From Akkermansiaceae bacterium (GTDB taxonomy: Bacteria; Verrucomicrobiota; Verrucomicrobiia; Verrucomicrobiales; Akkermansiaceae): 64,000 nt of DNA. Below the pieces are notes generated by a model, which saw nothing but the letters and a program-made list of their open reading frames with translations, did not search any database and had not been told where the DNA came from. Numbering within the stretch: the first letter of the stretch is position 1; every line of letters starts with the position of its first letter. Below are positions 11,328 through 20,743 of the stretch, in pieces. The DNA is taken from contig JAGYIT010000017.1 in the NCBI GenBank assembly GCA_018402445.1, positions 1-64,000 of the forward strand, read 5' to 3'. The position numbers and the translations under genes are program-made.

Positions 11328-11981
11328 TCAATCCAGTTCTTTAATGCGCAGGTTACGGAACTTGTAGGTCTGCCCTTTCTCGCCGTGATGCTGAATGCCA
11401 ATTACGCCGCTCGCATCCTTGTCATCCTCCACATCGGTAGTGACTACACCGTTCACCTCGATGGTGATTTTGTTTCCTTTGCAGGTGATGCGGTAGGTGT
11501 TCCATTCGTTGCGCTTAAACGTGTCACCCGCGCGCTTGCGGAACGCTTCCTCGCTCTCCTTGTTGCCCTTGATCGGGCTAATGAACCATGCCCTGCGGCC
11601 TTCATCATACAATCCGCCCGACCACTTGCGTTTCGGATCCCCGTCCACCTCGGCCTGGTAACCGAAGACCTTGCCCGGCTCGGCGTGGGCGCGGAACATG
11701 AAGCCGCTGTTCGCCTTCCCTTCCGGCAGATGGACATCCCCCTCGAACACGAAATCGCCGTAGGCCTTCTCGGTCACGAGGAAAAATTTCTTATCCGCCG
11801 TGAGATAGATCTCTCCATCCACGACCTTCGCCTCACCGAATTTGTAGGGATTCTTCCAGCCCTCCAGCGTCTTGCCGTTGAAGAGAGGTTTGAACCCGTC
11901 TTCGGCATTGGTATCCTCCGCGAGGCAGGCGGGAAGGCTGAGGCAAAAAAGGGCGGCGATGAGAAGTTTTGCGGATTTCAT
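11328..11981 (-). CDS. Secreted DUF1080 (3-keto-disaccharide hydrolase family) protein
   Basis: Signal peptide; FKPLFNGKTLEGWKN, SGFMFRAHAEPGKVFGYQAEVD. Confidence 0.9.
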   Translation of the reverse strand: MKSAKLLIAALFCLSLPACLAEDTNAEDGFKPLFNGKTLEGWKNPYKFGEAKVVDGEIYLTADKKFFLVTEKAYGDFVFEGDVHLPEGKANSGFMFRAHAEPGKVFGYQAEVDGDPKRKWSGGLYDEGRRAWFISPIKGNKESEEAFRKRAGDTFKRNEWNTYRITCKGNKITIEVNGVVTTDVEDDKDASGVIGIQHHGEKGQTYKFRNLRIKELD

Positions 11982-12051
11982 AGTGTTGGTCGGACGTTGT
12001 TTGCTTGGGTTCGATTCGACCTTATCCGCTGCGACTCAGGAAGAAAAATAT

Positions 12052-12948
12052 TCACCTCCGCCACGCGATGAGCAGCAGGGTGAGCGCAGCGGGCAGATAG
12101 AGGAGAGTGGAGAAAAAGAGCACCCGGCAGGATTTCCGCTCGCCGTCCATGATGAAACGGAAGGCCAGCGCCATGATCGCCAGCCCGAAGAGCGGGCCGC
12201 CGACGAGCCACAGCACGCTGGTGAAACCCCAGATCCCCGGCACAAGCGAGAACACCGCGAGCACCAGCGCGAACACCGCACAGAGCACACCGCTTTTCTT
12301 TCCGCTGAAATCCCCGTTCGACCACATCCTGTAACCTGCATCCTCGTATTCCACTCGGCACAGCCAGTTGATCGCGACGAAGTGCGGGAGCTGCCAGAAA
12401 AACAGGATGCCGAAAAGGAACCACGCCTCGGGCGCGAAGATCCCTCCCCCGCCGCCGACCCATCCGATCACCGGCGGAATCGCCCCGGGGATGGCACCGA
12501 CCAGAGTGTTTATGGAGTTCATCCGCTTCATCGGCGTGTACACGAACACATAGATCGCCACGGTCGCCGCGGTGAGATAGGCCGCCGGGCCGTTCACCAT
12601 CACGGCGAGGTGGATGATCCCTACCGCCGAAAGCACCCAGCCCACCGCGAACGCCGTGACCGGGCTCATCCGCCGCGAGGGCAGCGGCCTGTCCGCCGTC
12701 CGTTTCATGACGGCATCGAGGTCGATCTCCATCAACTGGTTGAACGCCGCCGAACCGAACGCCGCAGCCGCCGTGCCGATCAGCGTGTGGAAAAGCGTCG
12801 CCCACTCCATCGGCATCCCTTTCCGCGCCAGCAGGTATCCGAACAGCGCCGTGACCAGCACGAAAAAATTCAGCCGCACCTTCATCAACACGCTGAGATC
12901 CTCCCGCAGGTTCGGGGCTTTGGTGATCAGTTCCTCTTTCTCCTCCAC
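12052..12948 (-). CDS. ctaB: Protoheme IX farnesyltransferase
   Basis: UbiA-family motifs AFNQLMEIDLDAVMKRTADRPLPSRRMSP and YTPMKRMNSINTLVGAIPGAIPPVIGW. Confidence 0.92.
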   Translation of the reverse strand: MEEKEELITKAPNLREDLSVLMKVRLNFFVLVTALFGYLLARKGMPMEWATLFHTLIGTAAAAFGSAAFNQLMEIDLDAVMKRTADRPLPSRRMSPVTAFAVGWVLSAVGIIHLAVMVNGPAAYLTAATVAIYVFVYTPMKRMNSINTLVGAIPGAIPPVIGWVGGGGGIFAPEAWFLFGILFFWQLPHFVAINWLCRVEYEDAGYRMWSNGDFSGKKSGVLCAVFALVLAVFSLVPGIWGFTSVLWLVGGPLFGLAIMALAFRFIMDGERKSCRVLFFSTLLYLPAALTLLLIAWRR

Positions 12949-13046
12949 GCCCGCACCTTGCCGCAGCCCAAGCGCGGAGTCCAGCAGGGATCGGCGATCA
13001 GCCGATAACCCCTCTTCCTTGAAAGTTGAAATTTGAGCTTTGAAAA

Positions 13047-14159
13047 TTAGCGAACCACTCTCGCTCCTCCTCCTGAGATCTGCTTCTCCACCTCCCTGCG
13101 GGTCGCCATCGAGGTATCGCCGGGCGTGGTCGATGCCAGTGCGCCGTGCGCCGCGCCGTATTCCACGGCCATCTGCGCGTCGTTGAACTCCAGGAAACCG
13201 AACTGCACGCCGGACGCGAAGGAATCACCGCCTCCAACACGGTCGAGGATTTCCAGGTCATCATATTTCCGCGACTCGTGGAATTTCCCGTTATGCCAGA
13301 GGATCGCAGACCAGTCGTTGATCGTCGCGGTTTTCACGCCGCGCAGCGTGGTCGCGGCCACCTTGAAGTTCGGGAATTCCTTCACCGCCGTCTCGATCAT
13401 CGCCTTGAACGCGTCGAGCTCGATGGTCGAGATATTGTGATCCACGCCCTCGACCTCAAAGCCGAGCGACGCGGTGAAATCCTCCTCGTTGCCGATCATC
13501 ACATCCACATATTTCGCGATCTCGCGGTTCACCTCGCGCGCCTTGTCGAGGCCGCCGATGGTTTTCCACAGCGACGGACGGTAGTTCAGGTCGTAGGAAA
13601 CGATGGTGCCGTATCTGTTCGCTGCCTTCACCGCCTCGACGGTCACCTCAGCCGTCGTCTCGGAAAGCGCCGCATAAATCCCACCGGTGTGGAACCAGCG
13701 CACGCCAAGTTTCCCGAAAATATGATCCCAATCCACGTCGCCCGGCTTGAGCTGCGACGCCGCCGTGTTCCCACGATCCGGATTCCCCACCGCCCCGCGG
13801 ATGCCGAATCCGCGCTCCGTGAAATTCAATCCGTTGCGCACCGAGCGCCCGATCCCGTCATCCTCACGCCACTGGATGAAATCCGTCGCCACCCCGCCCT
13901 GCATGATGAAATCCTCGATGAGATGACCCACCTCGTTGTCCACGAAAGCCGTCACCACCGCTGTATTGTAGCCGAAGCATTTCCGCAGACCCCGCGAGGT
14001 GTTGTATTCCCCGCCGCCCTCCCAAGCGGCAAATTGTCGGGCGGTGCGGATGCGTCCCTCGCCGGGATCAAGGCGCAGCATCACCTCGCCAAGCGAGATC
14101 TGGTCAAAGGCACATTCGGATTTCGGTTTAATGGTCAAAGGCATAACGCCGGGATTCAA
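13047..14159 (-). CDS. PfkB-family carbohydrate kinase
   Basis: LGEVMLRLDPGEGRI start and DRVGGGDSFASGVQFG catalytic signature; true start may be slightly downstream. Confidence 0.88.
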   Translation of the reverse strand: MNPGVMPLTIKPKSECAFDQISLGEVMLRLDPGEGRIRTARQFAAWEGGGEYNTSRGLRKCFGYNTAVVTAFVDNEVGHLIEDFIMQGGVATDFIQWREDDGIGRSVRNGLNFTERGFGIRGAVGNPDRGNTAASQLKPGDVDWDHIFGKLGVRWFHTGGIYAALSETTAEVTVEAVKAANRYGTIVSYDLNYRPSLWKTIGGLDKAREVNREIAKYVDVMIGNEEDFTASLGFEVEGVDHNISTIELDAFKAMIETAVKEFPNFKVAATTLRGVKTATINDWSAILWHNGKFHESRKYDDLEILDRVGGGDSFASGVQFGFLEFNDAQMAVEYGAAHGALASTTPGDTSMATRREVEKQISGGGARVVR

Positions 14160-14235
14160 CGTCCCGGGGCGTTTCCTGTAAAGACGTTTGGAAACAAGGA
14201 ATCAACCACCTCTGCAAATGCCATTACGGGAAGAG

Positions 14236-14369
14236 TTAACCGCGAATCGACGCCAATGGACGCTCATCAAGAGAAAATCAGAGACGCCTCAAGCGATAAG
14301 ACGGGCAAGCGAAGCGCTCATTGAAATTCTTCGACCATCATTCGAGAAAATTCGCGTTCATTCGCGGTT
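14236..14369. repeat. Paired inverted array element B
   Basis: Left TTAACCGCGAATCGACGCCAATGGACGC; reverse complement of right arm TTCAACCGCGAATGAACGCGAAT. Confidence 0.7.
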
Positions 14370-14402
14370 GAAATCCATCATCCTTAGCAAACCACACCTT
14401 GA

Positions 14403-14444
14403 CGTAACGAAATTTCTCGTCACGATTTTTCCCGTGACGAGAAA
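14403..14444. promoter_or_regulatory. Candidate ArsR operator: perfect 12-bp inverted repeat TTTCTCGTCACG-N8-CGTGACGAGAAA plus a third half-site
   Basis: Arms 14413-14424 and 14433-14444; additional half-site CGTAACGAAA at 14403-14412; overlaps the proposed GTG start of arsR. Confidence 0.65.
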
Positions 14445-14820
14445 CCCCGCTCCCTCCTTCTTCCGCGCCCTCGGCGATGAGACCCGCTGGCGCATCGTCC
14501 GGCTCGTGATGGATCGCGCGCTCTGCGTCTGCGAACTCGCCGATATCCTCGGCATGCCGCAATCCTCCGTTTCCAGCCACGTGCAGATCATCCGCAAGAC
14601 CGGGCTACTGGAGAGCGAGCGCTGCGGAAAATGGACGTATTTCCGCATCCACCCCAACCACTTTTCCCTGCTTTCCCACCTCACCGAATCCTTCCCGAGC
14701 AGCCCCGAACACAAGTCCGACCTGAAAAAAGCGAAAGCCCGCCTCAAGGATCGCGAAAACAGCTGCTGCCCGGGCCCCATCAAACTCGCCCAACCCACAT
14801 CATGCAACTCAACGAACTGA
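14434..14820 (+). CDS. arsR: ArsR-family metalloregulator
   Basis: FFRALGDETRWRIVRLVMDRALCVCELADILGMPQSSVSSHVQIIRKTGLLESERCGKWTYFRI; CVC metal site. Proposed GTG start at 14434 instead of 14188. Confidence 0.88.
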   Translation: MTRNPAPSFFRALGDETRWRIVRLVMDRALCVCELADILGMPQSSVSSHVQIIRKTGLLESERCGKWTYFRIHPNHFSLLSHLTESFPSSPEHKSDLKKAKARLKDRENSCCPGPIKLAQPTSCNSTN

Positions 14821-15281
14821 AATCCCTCCTCGCCGGAAATGCCGACCGCCATTTCCGCATCCGCCTGCCGGACGGCGATGCCATCCCGCAGTCCTTCCAC
14901 GTCACCGAGATCGGCCATGTCCGCAAGACTTTCCTCGATTGCGGCGGCACGCGGCGCGAAACCGAAACCTGCCAGCTCCAGGTCTGGGTCGGCGAGGATT
15001 ACGACCACCGCATCGAGACCGGGAAAATGGCGGGTATCCTTGAAAAGGGCAAAGCCGTCATCCCCGATGATTCCGTCCCCGTGGAGATCGAATACGAGGA
15101 TCGCGTAATTTCCCAATACACAATCACCGGCTACGAGATCAACAGCGACGCGGTTATCCTCGTCCTCGCCCACAAGCACGCCGAATGCCTCGCTCCGGAA
15201 CTCTGTGGACTGCCCTCGATCCACCGCCTCCCCGCCCTCGGCGGGAAATCCTCCTGCTGCGCCCCCGGCCAAACCTGCTGA
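14802..15281 (+). CDS. DUF6428-like protein in ars operon
   Basis: MQLNELKSLLAGNADRHFRIRLPDGDAIPQSFHVTEIGHV; C-terminal SSCCAPGQTC; start overlaps the arsR stop. Confidence 0.75.
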   Translation: MQLNELKSLLAGNADRHFRIRLPDGDAIPQSFHVTEIGHVRKTFLDCGGTRRETETCQLQVWVGEDYDHRIETGKMAGILEKGKAVIPDDSVPVEIEYEDRVISQYTITGYEINSDAVILVLAHKHAECLAPELCGLPSIHRLPALGGKSSCCAPGQTC

Positions 15282-15282
15282 A

Positions 15283-15942
15283 ATGATGAAGCATCGGTTT
15301 TTCGCGGAATTGCTCGGCACCTTCATCCTCGTTTTCGCGGGGACTGGAGCGATGGTCGTGAATGAAATCACCGGCGGTGTGATCGGCCATGTCGGCGTGG
15401 CTCTGACCTTCGGATTGGTCGTGGCGGCGATGATCTACACCTTCGGAGATGTCAGCGGCGCGCATCTCAATCCCGCCGTATCCATAGGCTTCGCGGTGGC
15501 CGGGCGTTTTCCCGCCGCAGATCTGCCCGCCTACCTGAGCGCCCAGATGCTCGGCGCGCTCAGTGCCAGCGGCTCGCTGAAACTCCTCTTCCCGGATTCG
15601 TGGAGGCTCGGAATGACACTTCCGGCAGACACTGCAGCGCAGAGTTTTTTCCTGGAGATCATCCTCACAGCCATCCTCATGCTTACCATTCTCAGTGTCT
15701 CGCACGGCGCGAAGGAGAAAGGCATCACCGCCGCGATCGCGATCGGCTCCGTGGTGGGGCTCGAAGCAATGTTCGCGGGGCCGATCAGCGGCGCATCGAT
15801 GAACCCCGCCCGTTCGCTCGGCCCCGCGCTCGTCAGCGGCCATTTCGATCACATCTGGCTCTACCCCTTCGCCACCATCATCGGCGCGATCCTCGCTATT
15901 CCCCTTTTCAAAATAACCCGCAAACCGGAATCCACCCCATGA
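15283..15942 (+). CDS. MIP/aquaglyceroporin family channel (AqpS-like)
   Basis: [17 protein letters not shown] and [17 protein letters not shown] carry the two NPA boxes. Confidence 0.9.
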   Translation: MMKHRFFAELLGTFILVFAGTGAMVVNEITGGVIGHVGVALTFGLVVAAMIYTFGDVSGAHLNPAVSIGFAVAGRFPAADLPAYLSAQMLGALSASGSLKLLFPDSWRLGMTLPADTAAQSFFLEIILTAILMLTILSVSHGAKEKGITAAIAIGSVVGLEAMFAGPISGASMNPARSLGPALVSGHFDHIWLYPFATIIGAILAIPLFKITRKPESTP

Positions 15943-16382
15943 AACCACCCGCCATCCTCATCCTCTGCACCGGCAACTCCTGCCGCTCCCATCTCGCCGA
16001 GGCGATCCTGCGCCGCGCGCTCGGCGACGGATTCCGCGTCGAAAGCGCCGGCTCGAACCCCGCCGGATACGTCCACCCGCTCGCGATCCGCGCGCTGGAG
16101 GAGATCGGCATCGACACCACCGGCCACCACTCGAAGCACATGAACGGTTTCCTCGAAGACCAGGTGGAAACGGTGATCACCGTCTGCGGCAACGCCGACC
16201 AGGCCTGCCCGATGTTCCCCGGCCAGATGAACCGCCATCACTGGCCTTTCGATGATCCCGCCCACGCCACTGGCAACGAGGAGGAACAGTTCGCCGTCTT
16301 CCGCCGCGTGCGTGATGAGATCCTCAAGGTCTTTGGAGCCTATGCCGCAGGGAGGCTGGATGGAATGAACCGAATCATTTAA
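15939..16382 (+). CDS. arsC: Arsenate reductase, low-molecular-weight-phosphatase/thioredoxin-coupled type
   Basis: [19 protein letters not shown]-loop; [17 protein letters not shown] second cysteine cluster; ATG overlaps upstream stop. Confidence 0.92.
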   Translation: MKPPAILILCTGNSCRSHLAEAILRRALGDGFRVESAGSNPAGYVHPLAIRALEEIGIDTTGHHSKHMNGFLEDQVETVITVCGNADQACPMFPGQMNRHHWPFDDPAHATGNEEEQFAVFRRVRDEILKVFGAYAAGRLDGMNRII

Positions 16383-16499
16383 ACTCAAGCGCTGCTGGCG
16401 ATCTGTTCGGACGTGCGAGGAATACGACCGTCATTTCCAGTGATATTTTGACGACCGGGGAACAGTCCCATGCCGAAAGTTGAGTATCCGGAAGTATCG

Positions 16500-16805
16500 T
16501 CACGCGACCAGAGGCTTCACCCGCGCCCGGATCGCCGTTGCATGCTGAAACTGAACCACCCGGAGATCGTAGCGGCTTTGGAGGTTGATCCAGAACTGCG
16601 GATCCATGCCGAAGAACGTACCCAAGGTGAAGGCCACCTCCGCATTGATGGCACGTTTGCCTTTGACGATCTCGTTGATTGTTGAGCGGGGAATCCCCGT
16701 GCGCCGGTAAAGTTCGCTTTGGCTGAGTTGATACGCATCGAGAAACTCCTCTTTAAGAAGGCGTCCCGGTGTGACGGCAAGAATGGCTTTTTGTTCACGT
16801 GTCAT
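16500..16805 (-). CDS. higA: HigA-family antitoxin (XRE HTH)
   Basis: TPGRLLKEEFLDAYQLSQSELYRRTGIPRSTINEIVKGKRAINAEVAFTLGTFFGMDPQFWINLQ. Confidence 0.9.
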   Translation of the reverse strand: MTREQKAILAVTPGRLLKEEFLDAYQLSQSELYRRTGIPRSTINEIVKGKRAINAEVAFTLGTFFGMDPQFWINLQSRYDLRVVQFQHATAIRARVKPLVA

Positions 16806-16817
16806 TGTTCTGAAAGT

Positions 16818-17114
16818 TCAGTGGTAGTCGGTGATTTCGACATCGAAGGCATTTCCCTCACTCCAGCGGAAGCAGATGCGCCATTGATCGTTGATGCGAA
16901 TGCTGTGCTGGCCGGAGCGATTTCCCCTCAGAGCCTCCAGACGATTGCTCGGCGGAACTCGTAGGAAATCGAGGGTTGTGGCGGCATCCAGCATGTTGAG
17001 TTTGGTGATGGCACGATGGAGAAGATCGGCGGGGAAACGTGTCCTCTGGCCGCGCCAAAGCTTTTCCGTTTCCTTATCACCGAAACTTTCGATCACCTCC
17101 CCAATGTTCTGCAT
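16818..17114 (-). CDS. higB: HigB/RelE-type toxin
   Basis: IESFGDKETEKLWRG...NRLEALRGNRSGQHSIRINDQWRICFRW...DVEITDYH; immediately upstream of higA. Confidence 0.9.
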   Translation of the reverse strand: MQNIGEVIESFGDKETEKLWRGQRTRFPADLLHRAITKLNMLDAATTLDFLRVPPSNRLEALRGNRSGQHSIRINDQWRICFRWSEGNAFDVEITDYH

Positions 17115-17162
17115 TCCAGAACATTTCGCAAGCGGGAAAAGTTCAAATCCGTAGTCGTCGTG

Positions 17163-20100
17163 TCATTTTAACAAAGTACTCCCAGCCGCCGCTTTGATCT
17201 CCTCCAGCTTCGTGCGATCCGGAGCCGCGCCCCTTGCCTGATCCGGCTTGCCGCCGCCTTTGCCGCCGGCGATGGCGGCGAGGTCGCGGAGGAGGTCGCC
17301 GGCTTTGAGGCCTGCCGCTAGCGCATCGGCTCCACAGTGCACGGCGAGGTGGAGTTTCTCGCCGTCATCGACAATGAGCAGCGCGGGCCCGGCGAAATTC
17401 TTTTTCTTCAGGCCGTTCTGGAGTTCCTGGAGTAGGGACGCATCGGACTCGAAAGAGACGACGATGGGGTCGCCCTTCGCGATGAGATCCGCGAGGCGCT
17501 TCGTCGGCGAGCGCGGCGGCTTGAGCGGATTGGATTTTCTTGATCCGTTTCTCTGCCTCGATGGCGGCATCCTTGGTTTCCTCCAACGTTCTGATGCCGT
17601 GGGCGTAGGTCGCGTTCAATTCGCCAATGTCCGCGCGGCCAACAAGCATCGCACCCATGATGTGAGGGAATTCGTTCACAAAAATCGTCTCCCCGCCCAG
17701 CTCGGCGAGCTTGGCGTTGGCGGTTTTGAGCTTTTCCATCGCGGCCTTGAGATCCGCGTCCCATCGCTCGACGTTTTCGCGGATCAGTGACCACGCGGCA
17801 TCGCCGCAAGCTGCTTCGATGCGGCGCACGCCGGAGGCGATGGCTCCCTCGGACTTGATTTTGAAAAGGCCGATCTCCGAGGTGTTGCGGACGTGGGTGC
17901 CGCCGCAAAGTTCCATCGACGGGCCGTCGAGCTGGTTCGCATGCCCGCCGATCTGCACGACGCGGACGGTGTCTCCGTACTTGTCGCCGAAGAACTGCAT
18001 GATGTCCGTGCGGTGCTTGATGTCCGCGTGTTTCACCTCTGTCCATGAAACCTGCATCCCTTGCTTGATCGCGCCGTTCACCATCTCCTCCATCTCGGCA
18101 AGCTGCTCCGGTGTGACAGCGGCGCTGTTGAAATCGAAACGCAGGCGATACTCATCCACCGAGGAACCCTGCTGCGCGGCGTCCTTTGAAACGACCTCAT
18201 GCAGCGCCCAGTGGAGAAGGTGCGTGGCGGTGTGGTGGGCTTCGATGGGGCGGCGGCGTTGTATGTCTAGCTTGAGTGTGACTCTGTCGCCCGGAGAGAT
18301 TGATGATTGTTGATCCGACTTCGCTGAAGCTACGACGGACAGGTTGTTGATTTCGGATTGTTGAATAACCAGGGCGCGGGCTTTGCCGATTTGTTGGACT
18401 CCGGTGATGGGGATGCCGTTGAGCGTTCCCGTGTCGCCGGCTTGGCCGCCCATCTCGGCGTAGAAGACGGTTTTGTCGGTGATGACGAAGAGCGCATCTT
18501 CCTGCGGGTGGATTTCCAGGACGGTGGCTTCGCATTCGTCGGAATCGAAACCGAGGAAATCGGTGACCGCTTCGGTGGAGATGTCGAGGGCGCGGACGAT
18601 GTTGGATTTTTGGGCGGCGCGGGCTTTTTCGCGTTGCAGCTCCATGAGTTCCTCAAAACGGGGCATATCGACGGTCAAGCCGAGTTCGGCGCAGAGGAGT
18701 TCTGTCAGGTCAACGGGAAAGCCGAAGGTATCGTAGAGCTCAAAGGCGTTCTCGCCAGAGAACGGGGAGCACACGCGCCCTCGCGTGTCGCAGGAGACGC
18801 CCACGTCTCCTGCATGGTCCGCGTCACGAACAAACTCCCTACACCATGTCCATGCGTAATCATCCGCTTGCGGAACGAGCTTTTCCACGACGGGATTGAA
18901 TATGATATAATCATATTTCTCCCTGAGATCCGACTCACTGCGGATCAACCGGTCAAACCATTCCTTCTCCCATAGATGCTTGATGTTATCATTCTTAAGA
19001 TCCATTCGGCGTTGCTTGAGGATCTTGTGGGAAGTGACGGATTTGATCGGCTGGAGGATTTCCGTGAGGGTGAAAAACACCGGCTTGGAATCCGCATCAT
19101 AGGATTTCACCTGGGGCTCGATGAGGAGGTGGACATGATCCGGCATGACGCAGGCGGCATAGAGGTGGATCTGGCCGAGCTTGCGGGCGTGGAGGATGGA
19201 ATCGAGGACGATGCTGCGCTCGGCTTCGCTCAAAACGTCACGGTCAAGCGTGGTGAAAGTGACCATGTATTTCCCCCAGGGACGCTCGAAATGGGGGAGA
19301 TTGCGGCGGGTGTAGGTGGGTTCGGAGGCTTTTTGTGGATTCGGGTCGGCATGAGGCGAGGGCGCCTCATGCGACACGCGAGGGCGCGTGTGCTCCCCGA
19401 CCGCTTCTTCGAAGCGTTTTAATCCCCGATCCAATGTCTGGTTGAAGCTCGCCTCCTCCTGCGCCAGCGTCTGCTCGATCACCGCCTGCCGCGATTTCAG
19501 TTCCGGAAACACCCCGCCCATTTCCTCCACGAGCGTCGGCACCAGTGCGGCGAAGAACGGCTTTTCTCCCGAAAAACCGAGCTGGCGACCATATCTAACA
19601 GCCCTCCGCAGGATGCGCCGCAGGACGTAGTTGCGCCCGTTATTTCCCGGCATGATTCCATCCGCGATGGAGAAGCTGAGCGTCCGCAAATGATCCGCGA
19701 TCACGCGGAAGGCGATGGCCGTTTTCATCTCCTCGGTGAAGGCGGAGCGGTCGGCGCCGAGTTCCGGGTAGATGTTCACATAGGTCTGGCCGCTGAGTTC
19801 CTCCAGCTTGCGGAAGATGGGGGTGAAGACGTCGGTGGCGTAGTTGCTCGGCTTGATCGAGAAATCCGTAAAACCCTTGGTGTTCTGGATAATCGAGCAG
19901 GCGCGCTCGAAGCCCATCCCGGTGTCCACGTGTTTCGCGGGCAGCTCGCGGAAGGTGCCGTCGGCCTCGGCGTTGTATTGGATGAAGACGAGGTTCCAGA
20001 TCTCGATGCAGAGGTCGGAGTCGTTGTTGACAAGGTTGCGTCCGGTGACGGGATTGCCCTCGGGGGTGAGATCCACGTGGAGCTCGGAGCACGGGCCGCA

Positions 20101-20640
20101 GGGACCGGTTTCGCCCATCATCCAGAAGTTGTCCTTCACGTTGCCGTGCACGATCTGGATTTCCGGATCACAGCCCGCCGCGCGGAAAAGTTCCGCCCAG
20201 ATGTCGTAGGCCTCTTGGTCGAAATTCCCCGGATCACCCTCCTTCGGCGCGTAAACCGAGGCGTAGAGACGATGCGCGGGCAGCCCCCAGCGCCCGACGA
20301 CGAGTTCCCACGCCCAAGTGATCGCCTCTTTCTTGAAATAGTTTCCGAACGACCAGTTCCCCAGCATCTCGAACATCGTGTGATGGTAGGTGTCGTAGCC
20401 GACATCCTCGAGGTCGTTGTGCTTGCCGCCCGCACGGATGCATTTCTGGGTGTCGGCGGCGCGCGGCGGATCGTAGGGGGCTTTCTCCACGCCGAGGAAA
20501 TACGGCACGAAGGGGTTCATCCCCGCGTTCGTGAAAAGCAGGCCCGGCGACTGCGGCAACAGCGAGGCGGAGGGCACGATGGTGTGCTGTTTCTCACGGA
20601 AGAAATCGAGGAAAGATTGGCGAATCTCGGAGGCGGTCAT
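17163..20640 (-). CDS. alaS: Alanyl-tRNA synthetase interrupted in frame by a RAYT element, with an apparent single-base frameshift near the 3' end
   Basis: N part MTASEIRQSFLDFFREKQHTIVPSASLLP..., C part GENAFELYDTFGFPVDL...HHTATHLLHWALH...CGGTHVRNTSEIG. ORF 17365-20796 is stop-free across the insert; the C-terminal GLKAGDLLRDLAAIAGGKGGGKPDQARGAA continues in another frame (ORF 17163-17570). Confidence 0.92.
18763..18813. repeat. REP end 1: outer hairpin ACACGCG-CCCT-CGCGTGT plus inner hairpin GCAGGAGACG-CCCA-CGTCTCCTGC
   Basis: Direct reading of sequence; inner stem 18790-18813. Confidence 0.9.
19349..19399. repeat. REP end 2: inner hairpin GCATGAGGCG-AGGG-CGCCTCATGC plus outer hairpin (inverted copy of end 1)
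   Basis: Direct reading; inner stem 19349-19372. Confidence 0.9.
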
Positions 20641-20703
20641 AAGGCGGGGCGGGAAATTGGCCAAAGAGGGGGGAACTTGAAACCCTAAACTTCGGAACAG
20701 AAA

Positions 20704-20743
20704 GTTCACCGCAAAGGCGCAGAGACCGCAAAGGGACGCAGGG
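20704..20743. repeat. Single arm of the array family (E)
   Basis: TTCACCGCAAAGGCGCAGAGACCGCAAAGGGACGCAG shares TTCACCGCAAAGGCGCAGAG with element A. Confidence 0.7.

Larger units (their letters stand above)
18763..19399 (-). mobile_element. 637-bp REP-flanked IS200/RAYT-type HUH transposase element inserted in frame in alaS
   Basis: Encoded protein has VMPDHVHLLIEP (HUH motif), ITEILQPIKSVTSHKI, WEKEWFDRLIRSESDLREKYDYIIFNPVVEKLV (Y1 transposase family). 30-bp perfect inverted repeats CGGGGAGCACACGCGCCCTCGCGTGTCGCA at 18763-18792 and (inverted) 19370-19399. Confidence 0.93.

Noticed and set aside
14188-14433. N-terminal extension of the arsR ORF
   Set aside because: Covers array element B and the operator; conserved ArsR sequence begins after 14434.
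18763-19399. Intein in AlaS
   Set aside because: Insert lacks intein splice-junction residues (N-terminal Cys/Ser, C-terminal HN) and instead has RAYT motifs and REP palindromes.
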